Shown here: piece by piece, positions 18,316-27,312 of the stretch
How the letters are laid out: the number at the start of each line of letters is the position of its first letter
Numbering within the stretch: the first letter of the stretch is position 1
Source of the DNA: Rhodohalobacter mucosus
Lineage (GTDB): Bacteria > Bacteroidota > Rhodothermia > Balneolales > Balneolaceae
Reading direction: 5' to 3'
Assembly (NCBI RefSeq): GCF_003150675.1
Contig: NZ_QGGB01000009.1
Span: forward strand, 268,311 to 332,310
Length of the DNA: 64,000 bases
Translations under genes and position numbers: made by a program
The notes under the pieces: generated by a model
What the model was told of the DNA's origin: nothing
What the model saw: only the letters and a program-made list of their open reading frames with translations
The model's database searches: none

Positions 18316-18374
18316 GTGTCCTGAAAGGACACGTTAAATCAAAAAAGCTGACTGCTGATAGCTGACAGCTTTTT
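18316..18374. terminator. Bidirectional terminator between abgT-like gene and hisE
   Basis: Two structures lie in the 173-base convergent gap. GTGTCCT-GAA-AGGACAC (18316-18332) is a perfect 7-bp hairpin. AAAAAGCTG ... CAGCTTTTT (18342-18374) has a 9-bp A/T-flanked stem able to terminate from either side. Confidence 0.6.
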
Positions 18375-18394
18375 GCCTTTTCACTTCTGCCTTC

Positions 18395-18694
18395 TCACTT
18401 TTTACTTCGAAGCATCATCTCCTGAATCACTGTATCGAGCGGGATATCGCGTTCTACGAGGAGTACGAGCATGTGGTAGATAAGGTCGGCGGTTTCATTG
18501 ATCACTTCCGAATCTTTCTTGTTCTTGGAAGCGATGATGGTCTCTACAGCTTCTTCACCAAGCTTTTGGGCAATTTTGTCAATTCCCTTTTTAAACAGCT
18601 TGGTAGAGTAGGAACCTTTGGGGAGGTCCTGTTTTCGCTGAATGAGAAGACGTTCCAGATCGTATAAAAATTCGATTTCTTCTTTGGTTTCCAT
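18395..18694 (-). CDS. hisE: Phosphoribosyl-ATP pyrophosphohydrolase
   Basis: Hydrolyses phosphoribosyl-ATP to phosphoribosyl-AMP, step 2 of histidine synthesis. The 99-residue all-helical MazG-like protein shows KLFKKGIDKIAQKLGEEAVETIIASK (metal-binding Glu residues) and ETADLIYHMLVLL. It is a stand-alone HisE; many Bacteroidota carry a HisIE fusion. HisI (PR-AMP cyclohydrolase) is not in the window. It lies 17 bases after hisF, in the same operon. Confidence 0.94.
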   Translation of the reverse strand: METKEEIEFLYDLERLLIQRKQDLPKGSYSTKLFKKGIDKIAQKLGEEAVETIIASKNKKDSEVINETADLIYHMLVLLVERDIPLDTVIQEMMLRSKK

Positions 18695-18711
18695 GGTAAA
18701 AGGTATTCAAT

Positions 18712-19476
18712 TCAATGGTTCATCAACCGAACGGGAATTCCCTCATCGGCCATTTTCTGTTTTAATTCACTGATCTCAATCTCCCTGAAGTGAAAAATGC
18801 TGGCCGCAAGTACGGCATCAGCCTTTCCAAGGCTCACAGCGTCGCAACAGTGCTGAATGGTTCCGGCTCCTCCGCTGGCTATTACCGGAATGGTAACTTT
18901 TTCATCGACAGTGCGCAAAAGGTCAAGGTCAAAACCTGATTTTGTTCCATCGCGGTCCATGCTTGTTAGAAGGATTTCACCGGCGCCCAGTTGTTCTGTT
19001 TTTTCGATCCATTCAACTGCGTTCAGCCCGGTAGGCTGCGAGCCTCCTTTAACAAAAACTTCCCAGTGATCACCCGCTCGTTTGGCGTCGACGGCCGCAA
19101 CAATGGCCTGAGAGCCGAATGCATCCGCTGAACGGGTTATGAGTCCGGGATCACGGACAATAGCGCTGTTTAAAGAAACTTTATCGGCTCCGGCTTTCAA
19201 AATTTCTTCAATTTCGGCAACCGTTTTAATGCCTCCGCCAACCGTAAACGGAATGTTGATGTGTGCTGCAATATCCCTGACAAGCGCGACAAGAGTGCGC
19301 CGTTTCTCCTTTGTGGCGGTAATGTCCAGAAATACGAGCTCGTCAGCACCTTCGGAGGTGTAACGCTGCGCCAGTTCGACCGGATCGCCCGCATCCCGAA
19401 GGCCTTCAAAGTTCACCCCTTTAACGGTTCGTCCGTCTTTGATGTCGAGGCAGGGTATGATACGTTTTGTGAGCAT
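18712..19476 (-). CDS. hisF: Imidazole glycerol phosphate synthase cyclase subunit
   Basis: TIM-barrel partner of HisH; uses ammonia to convert PRFAR to imidazole glycerol phosphate and AICAR. It begins [23 protein letters not shown] (catalytic Asp11 in CLDIKDG) and has [13 protein letters not shown] (second catalytic Asp) and [11 protein letters not shown] near the end. The 254-residue length is normal. The serpin gene lies divergently upstream, so hisF-hisE need their own promoter in the ~200-base gap. Confidence 0.96.
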   Translation of the reverse strand: MLTKRIIPCLDIKDGRTVKGVNFEGLRDAGDPVELAQRYTSEGADELVFLDITATKEKRRTLVALVRDIAAHINIPFTVGGGIKTVAEIEEILKAGADKVSLNSAIVRDPGLITRSADAFGSQAIVAAVDAKRAGDHWEVFVKGGSQPTGLNAVEWIEKTEQLGAGEILLTSMDRDGTKSGFDLDLLRTVDEKVTIPVIASGGAGTIQHCCDAVSLGKADAVLAASIFHFREIEISELKQKMADEGIPVRLMNH

Positions 19477-19615
19477 GAATAAAGGGTTGGAAGATAACTT
19501 TTAGCGCTTCATGCTACAAGCAGGAGTGCCCATGTTTTTTTCTATCTGAATGTTCTTTGCAGGATTTAACCTCAATTTCAGTAGGTATCCCGATCTTCTT
19601 AACAGTAACTTATAT

Positions 19616-19637
19616 AAACGTATAGACCAATACGTTT
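19616..19637. promoter_or_regulatory. Inverted repeat upstream of the serpin gene
   Basis: AAACGTAT-AGACCA-ATACGTTT, perfect 8-base arms with a 6-base spacer, centred about 45 bases before the serpin ATG and about 150 bases before hisF. It is a plausible operator for either divergent unit; no regulator is known. Confidence 0.45.
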
Positions 19638-19673
19638 TGCAGTGCGTTTACAATTAAAAAGACGGATGGATTT

Positions 19674-20921
19674 ATGAAACTGGTTCAAAATCTGATACTT
19701 CTTACTGTTTGCCTCTTCCTTTTTACAATGTGTGAAAACAGCATCACAGGTCCTGACGGGCCAAAAGGAGAGCTTCCCCGGGATCTGACAACCGGAGAAA
19801 AATTGCTGGTTGAGGCGGATGGTTCCTTCAGTTACGACATTTTCAGGCGAACGGTAAACCGGGAGACGGAGAAGGAGAACCTGATGATATCGCCGCTCAG
19901 TATTTCCATGGCGCTGGCAATGACTCTGAATGGCGCCCAGGGCTCTACCTATGATAAAATGCAGCAGGCGCTTTACCTGAGCGGAATGGAGATAGAGGAA
20001 ATAAATGAGGCTTTTCGCTCTCTGACAGAACTGCTGGTTTCAGTCGACCCTCAAGTGACCATCAGGATTGCAAACTCTATCTGGTACAAAAACGGGTTGC
20101 CGGTAGAGGAAGAGTTTCTTGATTCAATGCGTGACTTTTTTGACGCCCGTGTTGAAGGGATCGATTTTGACGACCCCGCATCGGTTGATATCATTAACAA
20201 CTGGGTGAATGAGAATACGGAAGGACTTATTGAAGAGATTGTTAAACAGATTGAACCGCAAATGGTGATGTTTCTGATCAATGCGCTCTACTTTAAGGGC
20301 GACTGGCTGCGACCATTTGATGTGGAGGATACCCGAAAGGCAGACTTTTCTCTTGAAAGCGGCGAAACAACCGAAGTGGATATGATGCACCAGGAAGGGC
20401 GCTTTGCACTCTATTTCTCGGATGAAGTGCGGATGGCCGAGATTCCGTATGGCGATAGCCTGTTTACCATGTCCGTACTGATGCCGGCTGATCCGGATAT
20501 GCCGATCGGGCAGTTTGTGGAAGAGAATGTAACCTCAGCCAGCCTGGATAACTGGCGGTCGAATCTTACCGTCGACTCGCGCGAAATCACCCTGGAGCTT
20601 CCAAAGTTCGAATTTGAATACGAAATCAAGTACAACGATATCCTGAAGGCGATGGGAATGGACACGGCTTTCAATAAAAGCGAAGCCAACTTCAAGGGTA
20701 TTGCAGATGTGTCGCCCCGAAATCTGTACATCGACGAGGTGAAGCATAAAACTTTTATCCGCGTGGATGAAAAAGGAACCGAAGCGGCAGCCGTCACAAG
20801 CGTTGGATTCGGAATAGAGTCGCTTCCTCCGCAGATGATCGTGGACCGCCCGTTCGCGTTTATCATTCATGAGAGGGAGAGCGGTACGAATCTCTTTATG
20901 GGTGTAGTGCGCAATCCCTGA
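19674..20921 (+). CDS. Serpin-family protease inhibitor, lipoprotein
   Basis: A 415-residue serpin with a lipoprotein-like signal (LFTMC, Cys20). Serpin hallmarks are NLMISPLSISMALAMTLNGA, FLINALYFKGDW, the hinge VDEKGTEAAAVTSVG and the C-terminal RPFAFIIHERESGTNLFMGVV. Aligned with alpha-1-antitrypsin without gaps from the hinge (DEKGTEAA) to PPxxxxxxxPF, the reactive bond would be Glu-Ser (IE/SLPP), so P1 is Glu. The alanine-rich hinge predicts a working inhibitor rather than a non-inhibitory serpin. It is probably displayed on the outer membrane to guard against proteases. It sits between hisA (convergent, 23 bases) and hisF (divergent), splitting the his genes. Confidence 0.95.
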   Translation: MKLVQNLILLTVCLFLFTMCENSITGPDGPKGELPRDLTTGEKLLVEADGSFSYDIFRRTVNRETEKENLMISPLSISMALAMTLNGAQGSTYDKMQQALYLSGMEIEEINEAFRSLTELLVSVDPQVTIRIANSIWYKNGLPVEEEFLDSMRDFFDARVEGIDFDDPASVDIINNWVNENTEGLIEEIVKQIEPQMVMFLINALYFKGDWLRPFDVEDTRKADFSLESGETTEVDMMHQEGRFALYFSDEVRMAEIPYGDSLFTMSVLMPADPDMPIGQFVEENVTSASLDNWRSNLTVDSREITLELPKFEFEYEIKYNDILKAMGMDTAFNKSEANFKGIADVSPRNLYIDEVKHKTFIRVDEKGTEAAAVTSVGFGIESLPPQMIVDRPFAFIIHERESGTNLFMGVVRNP

Positions 20922-20944
20922 TATGAATGGGATCTTCTATTTGA

Positions 20945-21661
20945 TCAGCTGCCGATTTCTGCCATCTCTTCGAGGCGGATGTGGCCCTCGTAATAGGCTT
21001 TGCCGACCACAACCCCGTAGAGGCTGTTGTTTTGCAGAGTCACCAGGTCCGACAGGTTCGAGACGCCGCCCGACGCTATCCAGTTGAGTTGAGGAAATCG
21101 TTTCTGGAGGTCGTTGTACATCTTTACGTTTGGACCGCTCAGCATGCCGTCGCGGGAAATATCGGTACTGAGCACGGTTTTCAGACCGGCATCGATCATC
21201 GGATTCAGGAATGCTTCAATTGGCTCATCCGATGTTTCCAGCCAGCCGCCGTAAGCCATTTTTCCATCTTTCAGATCCAGTCCCAGAATCATCTCATCCG
21301 GATGGTCACCAATCGCCTGAAGCCATTCATCATGTTTTTTAACGGCCATGGAGGAGCAGATAATTCCGCTGACTCCTGCATCCAGAAGCGTGTCGATATC
21401 TGCCCTGGACCGCACTCCACCGCCTGTCTGCACCGAGAGGCCCAGCTCCGTGATCATGGATCGGATGATCGGCAAATTCTCAAACTCACCGCTTTTGGCA
21501 CCGTTCAGGTCCACAACATGGATATGAGTGAATCCGGCATCCCTGAACCGGGAGGCTTCATCGAGCGGCAGGTGATTGTAGATGGTTTTTTTCTCATAGT
21601 CGCCTTTCTGAAGGCGAACGACCTGTCCGTCGAGAAGGTCGATGGCTGGAATAATCTTCAT
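20945..21661 (-). CDS. hisA: ProFAR isomerase (HisA)
   Basis: Amadori isomerase converting ProFAR to PRFAR. The TIM barrel begins MKIIPAIDLLDGQVVRLQKGDY (catalytic Asp8 in AIDLLDG) and has VVLSTDISRDGMLSGPN-type (second catalytic Asp) and LNWIASGGVSNLSDL segments. At 238 residues it is normal. It follows hisH after a 287-base gap and is the last gene before the serpin. Confidence 0.95.
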   Translation of the reverse strand: MKIIPAIDLLDGQVVRLQKGDYEKKTIYNHLPLDEASRFRDAGFTHIHVVDLNGAKSGEFENLPIIRSMITELGLSVQTGGGVRSRADIDTLLDAGVSGIICSSMAVKKHDEWLQAIGDHPDEMILGLDLKDGKMAYGGWLETSDEPIEAFLNPMIDAGLKTVLSTDISRDGMLSGPNVKMYNDLQKRFPQLNWIASGGVSNLSDLVTLQNNSLYGVVVGKAYYEGHIRLEEMAEIGS

Positions 21662-21948
21662 CTGTTGATATTAAATTAAATCTGTTTGCGGTTGTGTAAT
21701 TGAAGCCGGCAGGCCGGAAATGCGGCAGAGCGGAATCACGGGGAACCGGAGAGATAAGATAACATGAGTTTGGGACAAGAACTTGATATAGGGTGTTTTG
21801 ATTTCTCCATAAGGTTTGGGCAGAACTGCCGGATTGATCGTAGATATACCGGGGCAATAATGAATTCCGGATCTGCATCAGTTCCCGGGAGATAGTCCGG
21901 GTTGCTTTCCCCGGATTCTTAAGATTGGTTTCACCAAACCTTGACGGT

Positions 21949-22593
21949 TTACTTTTGGGCCGTTTTTCTGTGACCATTCTCGCTAAGCCCGGATTCGGAG
22001 GACTCGTGTACAAGGTCGAGGAAATTCTGGATGAGATGAGAGCCCACCTGGCCTGATTTTTCGGGGTGAAACTGCACGCCCATGAAATTTTCCTTTGCAA
22101 CAACCGCTGCAAAATCGGTTATGTATTTACACGTGGCAAGTGTGTATTCATTGGCCGGTGCATAATAGCCGTGCACGTAGTACTCAAACTGTTTATTGCT
22201 GATTCCCTTGATCAGGCTGTGTTTCTTCAGGGGCTGAAACTGGTTCCATCCCATGTGCGGCACCTTTGCTTCGGATGCATCAAACTTTTTTAGCCGGCCG
22301 GGAACCACACCCAGCGTAATGCAGTCTCCTTCTTCAGATGATTCATACAGCAGCTGCATTCCCAGGCAGATACCAAGAACCGGTTTTTTGGTTTGTTTCA
22401 GCCAGACATCCAAATCCCTGGACCGTAAATTATCCATGGCCGCAGCGGCATGGCCCACACCCGGAAAAATAATTCCATCCGCCTTCTCCAGCTCCTCAGG
22501 ATCGTCGGATGTAAAATATTCCGCACCGAGGCGATCCAGTGCGTTCTGCACTGATGCAAGGTTTCCGGCCTGATATTTGATGATTCCGATCAT
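21949..22593 (-). CDS. hisH: Imidazole glycerol phosphate synthase glutaminase subunit
   Basis: Class I glutamine amidotransferase feeding ammonia to HisF. The start MIGIIKYQAGNLASVQNAL is chosen because a longer ORF would add 19 hydrophobic residues encoded by repeat DNA. The nucleophile elbow PVLGICLGMQLL (Cys) and C-terminal GVQFHPEKSGQVG (His-Glu) complete the triad. The 214 residues include a short hydrophilic tail. It lies 135 bases after hisB. Confidence 0.95.
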   Translation of the reverse strand: MIGIIKYQAGNLASVQNALDRLGAEYFTSDDPEELEKADGIIFPGVGHAAAAMDNLRSRDLDVWLKQTKKPVLGICLGMQLLYESSEEGDCITLGVVPGRLKKFDASEAKVPHMGWNQFQPLKKHSLIKGISNKQFEYYVHGYYAPANEYTLATCKYITDFAAVVAKENFMGVQFHPEKSGQVGSHLIQNFLDLVHESSESGLSENGHRKTAQK

Positions 22594-22728
22594 AGTAGTA
22601 AAAAGTGAAAAGGCAAAAGTGAAAAGAAGGAAGCTGTCAGCTATAAGCATTCAGCTGTCTGGTTTAATTATGTTACAGTGTCGATTCGCATGTCGCCAGA
22701 AAGTCCATTATCACTTTTGCCTTTTCAC

Positions 22729-23616
22729 TCAAATGGTTCCTTTGGTTGTAGGGAGAATGCCCTTAATTCTTTCATTGCGGCTGATTGCAAAGCGAAGTGC
22801 TCTTGCAAAGCCTTTAAACACCGACTCAATAATATGGTGTTCATTTTTTCCGACAGCCCTAACATGGAGTGTAGCCTTTGCGTTCATGGCAAGAGTGTAA
22901 TAAAAGTGTTCTAACATTTCGGTGGGGAAATCACCTACGTACTCTCTATTCAGATCCACCTCCCAGCGCAGAAACGGACGGTCAGACAAATCGATTGAAA
23001 CCGTTGCCTCTGCTTCGTCCATGGGCAGCACAAAGCCGTATCGCTGTATTCCCGCCTTATTCTCCGATACGGCCTGCCTGATCGCCTGGCCCAGTGCGAT
23101 GGCTGTATCTTCTATGGTGTGGTGTTCATCCACGTCAAGATCTCCACTGCACCGGAGCTCCAGATCAATCAGCCCGTGTCTTGCGATCTGATCGAGCATA
23201 TGGTCAAAAAAGCTGAGGCCTGTATCTATGCTGCTTTTTCCGGTACCGTCCAGATTAAGCGAGAGAGAGATATCGGTCTCTTTTGTTTTCCGGTTCAGGG
23301 ATGCGGTGCGAGACGGAAACAGAATCGATCGTACCAGACCGGGCCAGCTCTCAGACTGTTCCGTTACCGATCCGTCTGTTTCGAATATATATTGACCATC
23401 TCTTTTGATGATGCCATCTGTTTTTGCTGCTTCAAACCCTGCATTTCGGATACCTTCATTGTGCATCAGGGTAAGGTTGGTTGCATCAAGAGCTTCTTCA
23501 TCGAATGAAATCTCAGAGCCGGATTGTATCAGGTGTGCAATTCCATAAAGCGCACCCCCGGGGAGCATGGAGTCCGGTCCGGTTTCAAGTGCTGATGAGT
23601 GAATGTATATATTCAT
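22729..23616 (-). CDS. hisB: Imidazoleglycerol-phosphate dehydratase with unusual N-terminal extension
   Basis: Dehydrates imidazole glycerol phosphate to imidazole acetol phosphate. The C-terminal ~195 residues are a normal IGPD domain: SFFDHMLDQIARHG, DVDEHHTIEDTAIALG (metal-binding His) and LEHFYYTLAMNAKATLH. The first ~100 residues (MNIYIHSSALETGPDSMLPG onward) do not show the DxD phosphatase motif of bifunctional HisNB, so the histidinol-phosphatase must be encoded elsewhere. The extension has no recognised domain. Internal Met codons exist (about residue 51), but the whole frame is open and coding-like, so the extension is probably translated. Confidence 0.92.
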   Translation of the reverse strand: MNIYIHSSALETGPDSMLPGGALYGIAHLIQSGSEISFDEEALDATNLTLMHNEGIRNAGFEAAKTDGIIKRDGQYIFETDGSVTEQSESWPGLVRSILFPSRTASLNRKTKETDISLSLNLDGTGKSSIDTGLSFFDHMLDQIARHGLIDLELRCSGDLDVDEHHTIEDTAIALGQAIRQAVSENKAGIQRYGFVLPMDEAEATVSIDLSDRPFLRWEVDLNREYVGDFPTEMLEHFYYTLAMNAKATLHVRAVGKNEHHIIESVFKGFARALRFAISRNERIKGILPTTKGTI

Positions 23617-23712
23617 GATAATGGACTTTGTGTAATGGAATCTCCGTTCGACGGAATTCGGATGTTCAACAATCTATTCTTTGTGAATCCATACAGGTAA
23701 TCTCACGTCAAT

Positions 23713-24783
23713 TTACGACTGAACGTGATCCAAAACCTCTTTGAGCGCCTTTAAAAAACGAATATTCTCATCCGGCAGCCCGATTGTTACACGCAAGCAG
23801 TCGTTGCAAAGCGGCTCATTGCCGCGGTAACGGACAATAATGCCTTTTTCAGCCAATTTTTGATAAGCCTTTTCCGCGTTTTTGATTTTAAAGAGCAGAA
23901 AGTTGGCGTTTGATGGATATACCTTTTCCACGGCATCACTGTGTTCCAGCTGTTCGGACATATACGCGCGTTCTTCCCTGATTGCTTCAATGTTGTGCTT
24001 CAGCAGGTCCGGATTATCAAACGCCTTGAGCGCCACATCGGCAGTGAGCTTGTTTACATTGTAGGGTGCTTTCACCCGCAGCATGTATCCGATCGTTTCT
24101 GGGTTGGAGATGGCAATACCGAGGCGGATTCCCGCCAGGCCAAACGCTTTAGAAAATGTTTGCAAAACTACAAGGTTCGGATACTGCTGAACCATGGAAG
24201 CCATCGACTCCTGACGGCTAAAATCAATGTAGGCCTCGTCAATAACCACAATGCCGGGAAATTGTGTAACGAGCTTCAGTAAATCTGTCCGCTTTAAATC
24301 ATTTGCGGTGGGATTGTTTGGAGAACAGAGGAACAGAAGCCTGGTCGAATCATCAGCTGATTCAAGGATTTTATCCGGTTTCAGCTGAAAGTTTTCGGTC
24401 AGCAGAACCTCTTTAACACCCACATTGTTGATGTTTGCTGCAACCCGGTACATGCCGTAAGTGGGAGGTGTAATGATGACAGAGTCTCTGCCCGGTTCGC
24501 AAAAAATGCGCATGAGCAGGTCGATGGGCTCATCGCTTCCAACACCCAAAAAAATATTTTCAAAGTCCACATCCCGGTAGGCCGCAATTTTTTTTCGCAG
24601 GCGGTTATGAGTGGGTGTCGGGTACCGGTGCAGGTCGAGTGAATTCCGGACAACGGATCCGTAGCTGTTTTCATTTGCGTCAAGCAGAGTCCCCTTCTCA
24701 AAATCATCCCGAGCACTGCGATAGGGGGTCAGGTTGCGGATATTTTCTCGAACCAGTGATTCGATGTTAAAATCGTTTGGCAT
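23713..24783 (-). CDS. hisC: Histidinol-phosphate aminotransferase
   Basis: PLP-dependent fold type I transaminase converting imidazole acetol phosphate to histidinol phosphate. Visible are the cofactor-contact SPNNPTANDL, VIDEAYIDFS and the Schiff-base lysine in QTFSKAFGLAGIRLG (Lys212), with the C-terminal CLRVTIGLPDENIRFLKAL. The 356-residue length is normal. It lies between hisD and hisB in the operon, followed by a 96-base gap. Confidence 0.95.
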   Translation of the reverse strand: MPNDFNIESLVRENIRNLTPYRSARDDFEKGTLLDANENSYGSVVRNSLDLHRYPTPTHNRLRKKIAAYRDVDFENIFLGVGSDEPIDLLMRIFCEPGRDSVIITPPTYGMYRVAANINNVGVKEVLLTENFQLKPDKILESADDSTRLLFLCSPNNPTANDLKRTDLLKLVTQFPGIVVIDEAYIDFSRQESMASMVQQYPNLVVLQTFSKAFGLAGIRLGIAISNPETIGYMLRVKAPYNVNKLTADVALKAFDNPDLLKHNIEAIREERAYMSEQLEHSDAVEKVYPSNANFLLFKIKNAEKAYQKLAEKGIIVRYRGNEPLCNDCLRVTIGLPDENIRFLKALKEVLDHVQS

Positions 24784-24799
24784 CGGGATTGTTGATTGT

Positions 24800-24976
24800 T
24801 GTTTGAAAATTTATGATTTCAGATTTTAAGAAAGTCCCCTCTTGCCCCGTATGAATCCTTATGGGAAGGGGTGGGTTGAACTGATTCAGGAGCCTTAATG
24901 GGGACACACCCCTCGTTCAGTAAAGCCGGCTGCGCCACTTTACTTTCACTTTTCCCCTCTCCAGAGGGGATTTTTT
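24800..24976. repeat. Intergenic repeat-like element within the his operon
   Basis: The 193-base gap between hisD and hisC contains GTCCCCTCTTGCCCC-like DNA and a perfect hairpin CCCCTCT-CC-AGAGGGG (24954-24969) followed by eight T on the plus strand only. It is therefore not a terminator for the minus-strand his transcript. It resembles dispersed intergenic elements of FCB genomes. Confidence 0.5.
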
Positions 24977-26275
24977 TTATCTCATTGCCTTGCTTAGCTT
25001 GTTTAGCCTGATACTCACCGCATTTTTGTGCCCCTGAAGGCCTTCAATTTCTGCAAGTGTTTCGACTACGGGTCCCAGGCTGCGTAGCCCGTCTTCCGAA
25101 ATTTTCTGCATGGTAATAAATTTCTGGTAACTGTGTAGCGAAACACCGCTGTACATTCGTGCATATCCGTAGGTGGGCAGGGTGTGATTGGTGCCGGAAG
25201 CATAGTCACCCATGCTTTCGGGTGTCCACCGGCCGATAAATACGGAGCCTGCATTGACCACCTCCTCAGACAATTCCTCGGCATCTTCAGTACTGATAAT
25301 AAGGTGTTCGGGTGCATACCGATTCGAAAACTCCATGGCCTGTATCGTGTTTTCAACCGTAAGGATAAAACTTTTTTCAAGGGCATCCGCCGCATAACCC
25401 TTCCTGGGAAGCGCGTTGAGCTGTTTAACCGTTGCATTGTGTATCGCCTCCAGATCAGCATCATCGGTTATCACAAGAACAGCCTGGCTGTCGGATCCGT
25501 GTTCAGCCTGGGAAAGAAGGTCGGCCGCAATAAACTCGGGGTCGGTTGATGCATCAGCAACCACAAGCACCTCGGAGGGGCCTGCGGGCATGTCGATGGC
25601 TACCATTGCTTCACTGTTCTGCAACAGCATTTTGGCAGCCGTTACATACTGGTTGCCCGGGCCGAAGATTTTGTCCACTTTCGGAATGGTTTCAGTGCCG
25701 AACGCCATTCCTGCGATGGCCTGAGCACCACCCGCTTTTACCACGGTTTGGGCTCCTACTTTTTTTGCCACATAAAGAATGGAGGCCGGAATATTGCCGT
25801 TTTGATCGGGAGGTGTAGCGATGACGATGGTTTTGCAGCCTGCGATCATTGCCGGTACACCCAGCATCATGGCTGTAGAGGGAAGAGGAGCGGTGCCGCC
25901 GGGAATGTAAAGCCCCACACGTTCTATGGGACGTGCAACCCTGCTGCAGACAACGCCATCCATGGTTTCCACATCAATCCGTGAAGTACCCTGTTCCCTG
26001 TGAAAACGGAAAATATTGCTCATCGCCCTATCGATAGCCTCCTTTGCTTCAGCATCGAGTGAAACGTCAGCGACTGACGGATCAATTGTCACGGAATCGA
26101 GATCAATGCCATCGAATTTTTTTGTGTAGGTGCGAATGGCTTCGTCGCCCCGTTCTTCCACGGCGTCCAGTATCGGCTGTACCCGGCCGAATACCGATGC
26201 AAAATCCATTTTTGGTCGCTTTATCAGCGCTTCAATCCGTTCGGGTGAGAGGGAGTTGTAGTTGAATGTTTTCAT
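24977..26275 (-). CDS. hisD: Histidinol dehydrogenase
   Basis: Zn-dependent enzyme oxidising histidinol to histidine, the last two steps. Typical stretches are RVARPIERVGLYIPGGTAPLPS, AGGAQAIAGMAFGTETIPKVDKIFGPGNQYV, IDMPAGPSEVLVVAD, LLSQAEHGSDSQ (metal ligands Gln/His) and YASGTNHTLPTYGYAR. At 432 residues it is full length. It follows hisG after 75 bases that hold a GAGTATT heptamer array. Confidence 0.96.
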   Translation of the reverse strand: MKTFNYNSLSPERIEALIKRPKMDFASVFGRVQPILDAVEERGDEAIRTYTKKFDGIDLDSVTIDPSVADVSLDAEAKEAIDRAMSNIFRFHREQGTSRIDVETMDGVVCSRVARPIERVGLYIPGGTAPLPSTAMMLGVPAMIAGCKTIVIATPPDQNGNIPASILYVAKKVGAQTVVKAGGAQAIAGMAFGTETIPKVDKIFGPGNQYVTAAKMLLQNSEAMVAIDMPAGPSEVLVVADASTDPEFIAADLLSQAEHGSDSQAVLVITDDADLEAIHNATVKQLNALPRKGYAADALEKSFILTVENTIQAMEFSNRYAPEHLIISTEDAEELSEEVVNAGSVFIGRWTPESMGDYASGTNHTLPTYGYARMYSGVSLHSYQKFITMQKISEDGLRSLGPVVETLAEIEGLQGHKNAVSIRLNKLSKAMR

Positions 26276-26277
26276 AT

Positions 26278-26345
26278 TGGTGAGTATTGAGTATCGAGTA
26301 TTGAGTAAATGCTGTCTCGCTACTCACTACTCAATACTTTAGTAC
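26278..26345. repeat. Heptamer array (GAGTATT)n between hisG and hisD
   Basis: Four tandem GAGTATT-type words followed by the reverse-complement words ACTCAAT/ACTCACT. The array therefore folds on itself as an imperfect inverted repeat inside the his transcript. Confidence 0.8.
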
Positions 26346-26350
26346 TGTAG

Positions 26351-27229
26351 TTAAGCAATCATTGATTCAATTGGCAGCATCACAATTCCTGTGGCACCTG
26401 CTTCCTTCAGGTTTTCCATCACGTTCCAGAATGTAGAGAGTGGTACAACCGTATGAATGGCAACCATGCCGTTATCTGCCAGAGGCATAACGGTAGGGCT
26501 TTTCAGTGACGGAATAATCTGCTTGATCTTCGGAACGGCCTCTTCAGGGGCGTTCATCATGATGTATCTGCTTTGAGATGCTTTCTTGTGGCCCTCAATT
26601 CGCTGCAGAATCTTCCGGATCATCTTCTGTTTGCCTTCAGAAAGCGGCTTGTTGGTTTGAATGAGCTGGGTTTCGGAATCAAATATCTTCTCAATTTCGA
26701 CCAGTCCGTTGGCCTTAAGGGTGCCTCCCGTGGAAACAAGGTCTGATATTCCGTCAGCAATTTCGAGGCGGGGAGCGATCTCAACAGACCCTGAAAGCGT
26801 GATGATATCGACATTCAATCCTTTATCCTCAAAGAATTTACGTGTCAGAACCGGATAGCTGGTGGCTATTTTCTTTCCATCCAGGTCTTCCACGTTTTGG
26901 GCGGATCCGTTTTTGGGAATGGCAATCGCAAGCCGGCATACGCCATAGCCCAGTCCCCGCAGAATGGTAACGTCGGCTTCGTCTTCTGCAACGGTATTGG
27001 CTCCCACAAATCCGAGGTCGCAGACGCCATCCTCTACATATTCCGGAATATCGTCATCACGGATCAGCAGCAGTTCCACGTCGAAGTTCAGGCATTTTAC
27101 GAGCAGACTTCGCTTATAGTCGTCAAAATGAAGGCCGATACCTTCGAGCAGGTTTAGGGTTTTGTCGGTTAGCCGTCCGCTTTTTTGTACGGCAATTCGA
27201 AGTGATGTAGTCGAATCAAGAGTTCTCAT
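26351..27229 (-). CDS. hisG: ATP phosphoribosyltransferase (long form)
   Basis: First enzyme of histidine synthesis, condensing ATP and PRPP and normally feedback-inhibited by histidine. LRIAVQKSGRLTDKTLNLLEG is the N-terminus; GVCDLGFVGANTVAED and the PRPP loop ISDLVSTGGTLKANGL are visible. At 292 residues it is the long HisG-L type with a C-terminal ACT-like regulatory domain (VMPLADNGMVAIHTVVPLSTFW), so no HisZ is needed. It is preceded by a His-rich leader peptide. Confidence 0.96.
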   Translation of the reverse strand: MRTLDSTTSLRIAVQKSGRLTDKTLNLLEGIGLHFDDYKRSLLVKCLNFDVELLLIRDDDIPEYVEDGVCDLGFVGANTVAEDEADVTILRGLGYGVCRLAIAIPKNGSAQNVEDLDGKKIATSYPVLTRKFFEDKGLNVDIITLSGSVEIAPRLEIADGISDLVSTGGTLKANGLVEIEKIFDSETQLIQTNKPLSEGKQKMIRKILQRIEGHKKASQSRYIMMNAPEEAVPKIKQIIPSLKSPTVMPLADNGMVAIHTVVPLSTFWNVMENLKEAGATGIVMLPIESMIA

Positions 27230-27312
27230 TGGAAAATCAGTAATAGTTTAAATAAGTAAGTTGTGTCAGAATCGATAAAAGGGCAGAAAAAGGAAGGAGT
27301 ATATAAACTGAA

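Noticed and set aside
21662..21948. A gene between hisA and hisH (172-codon frame)
   Set aside because: The frame runs through hisA and hisH in the wrong register and has no recognisable features.
23310..23616. Bifunctional HisB with N-terminal histidinol-phosphatase
   Set aside because: The HAD DxD motif and other phosphatase motifs are missing from the extension.
24954..24978. Terminator for the his operon
   Set aside because: The CCCCTCT/AGAGGGG hairpin is followed by T only on the plus strand, whereas the his genes are on the minus strand.
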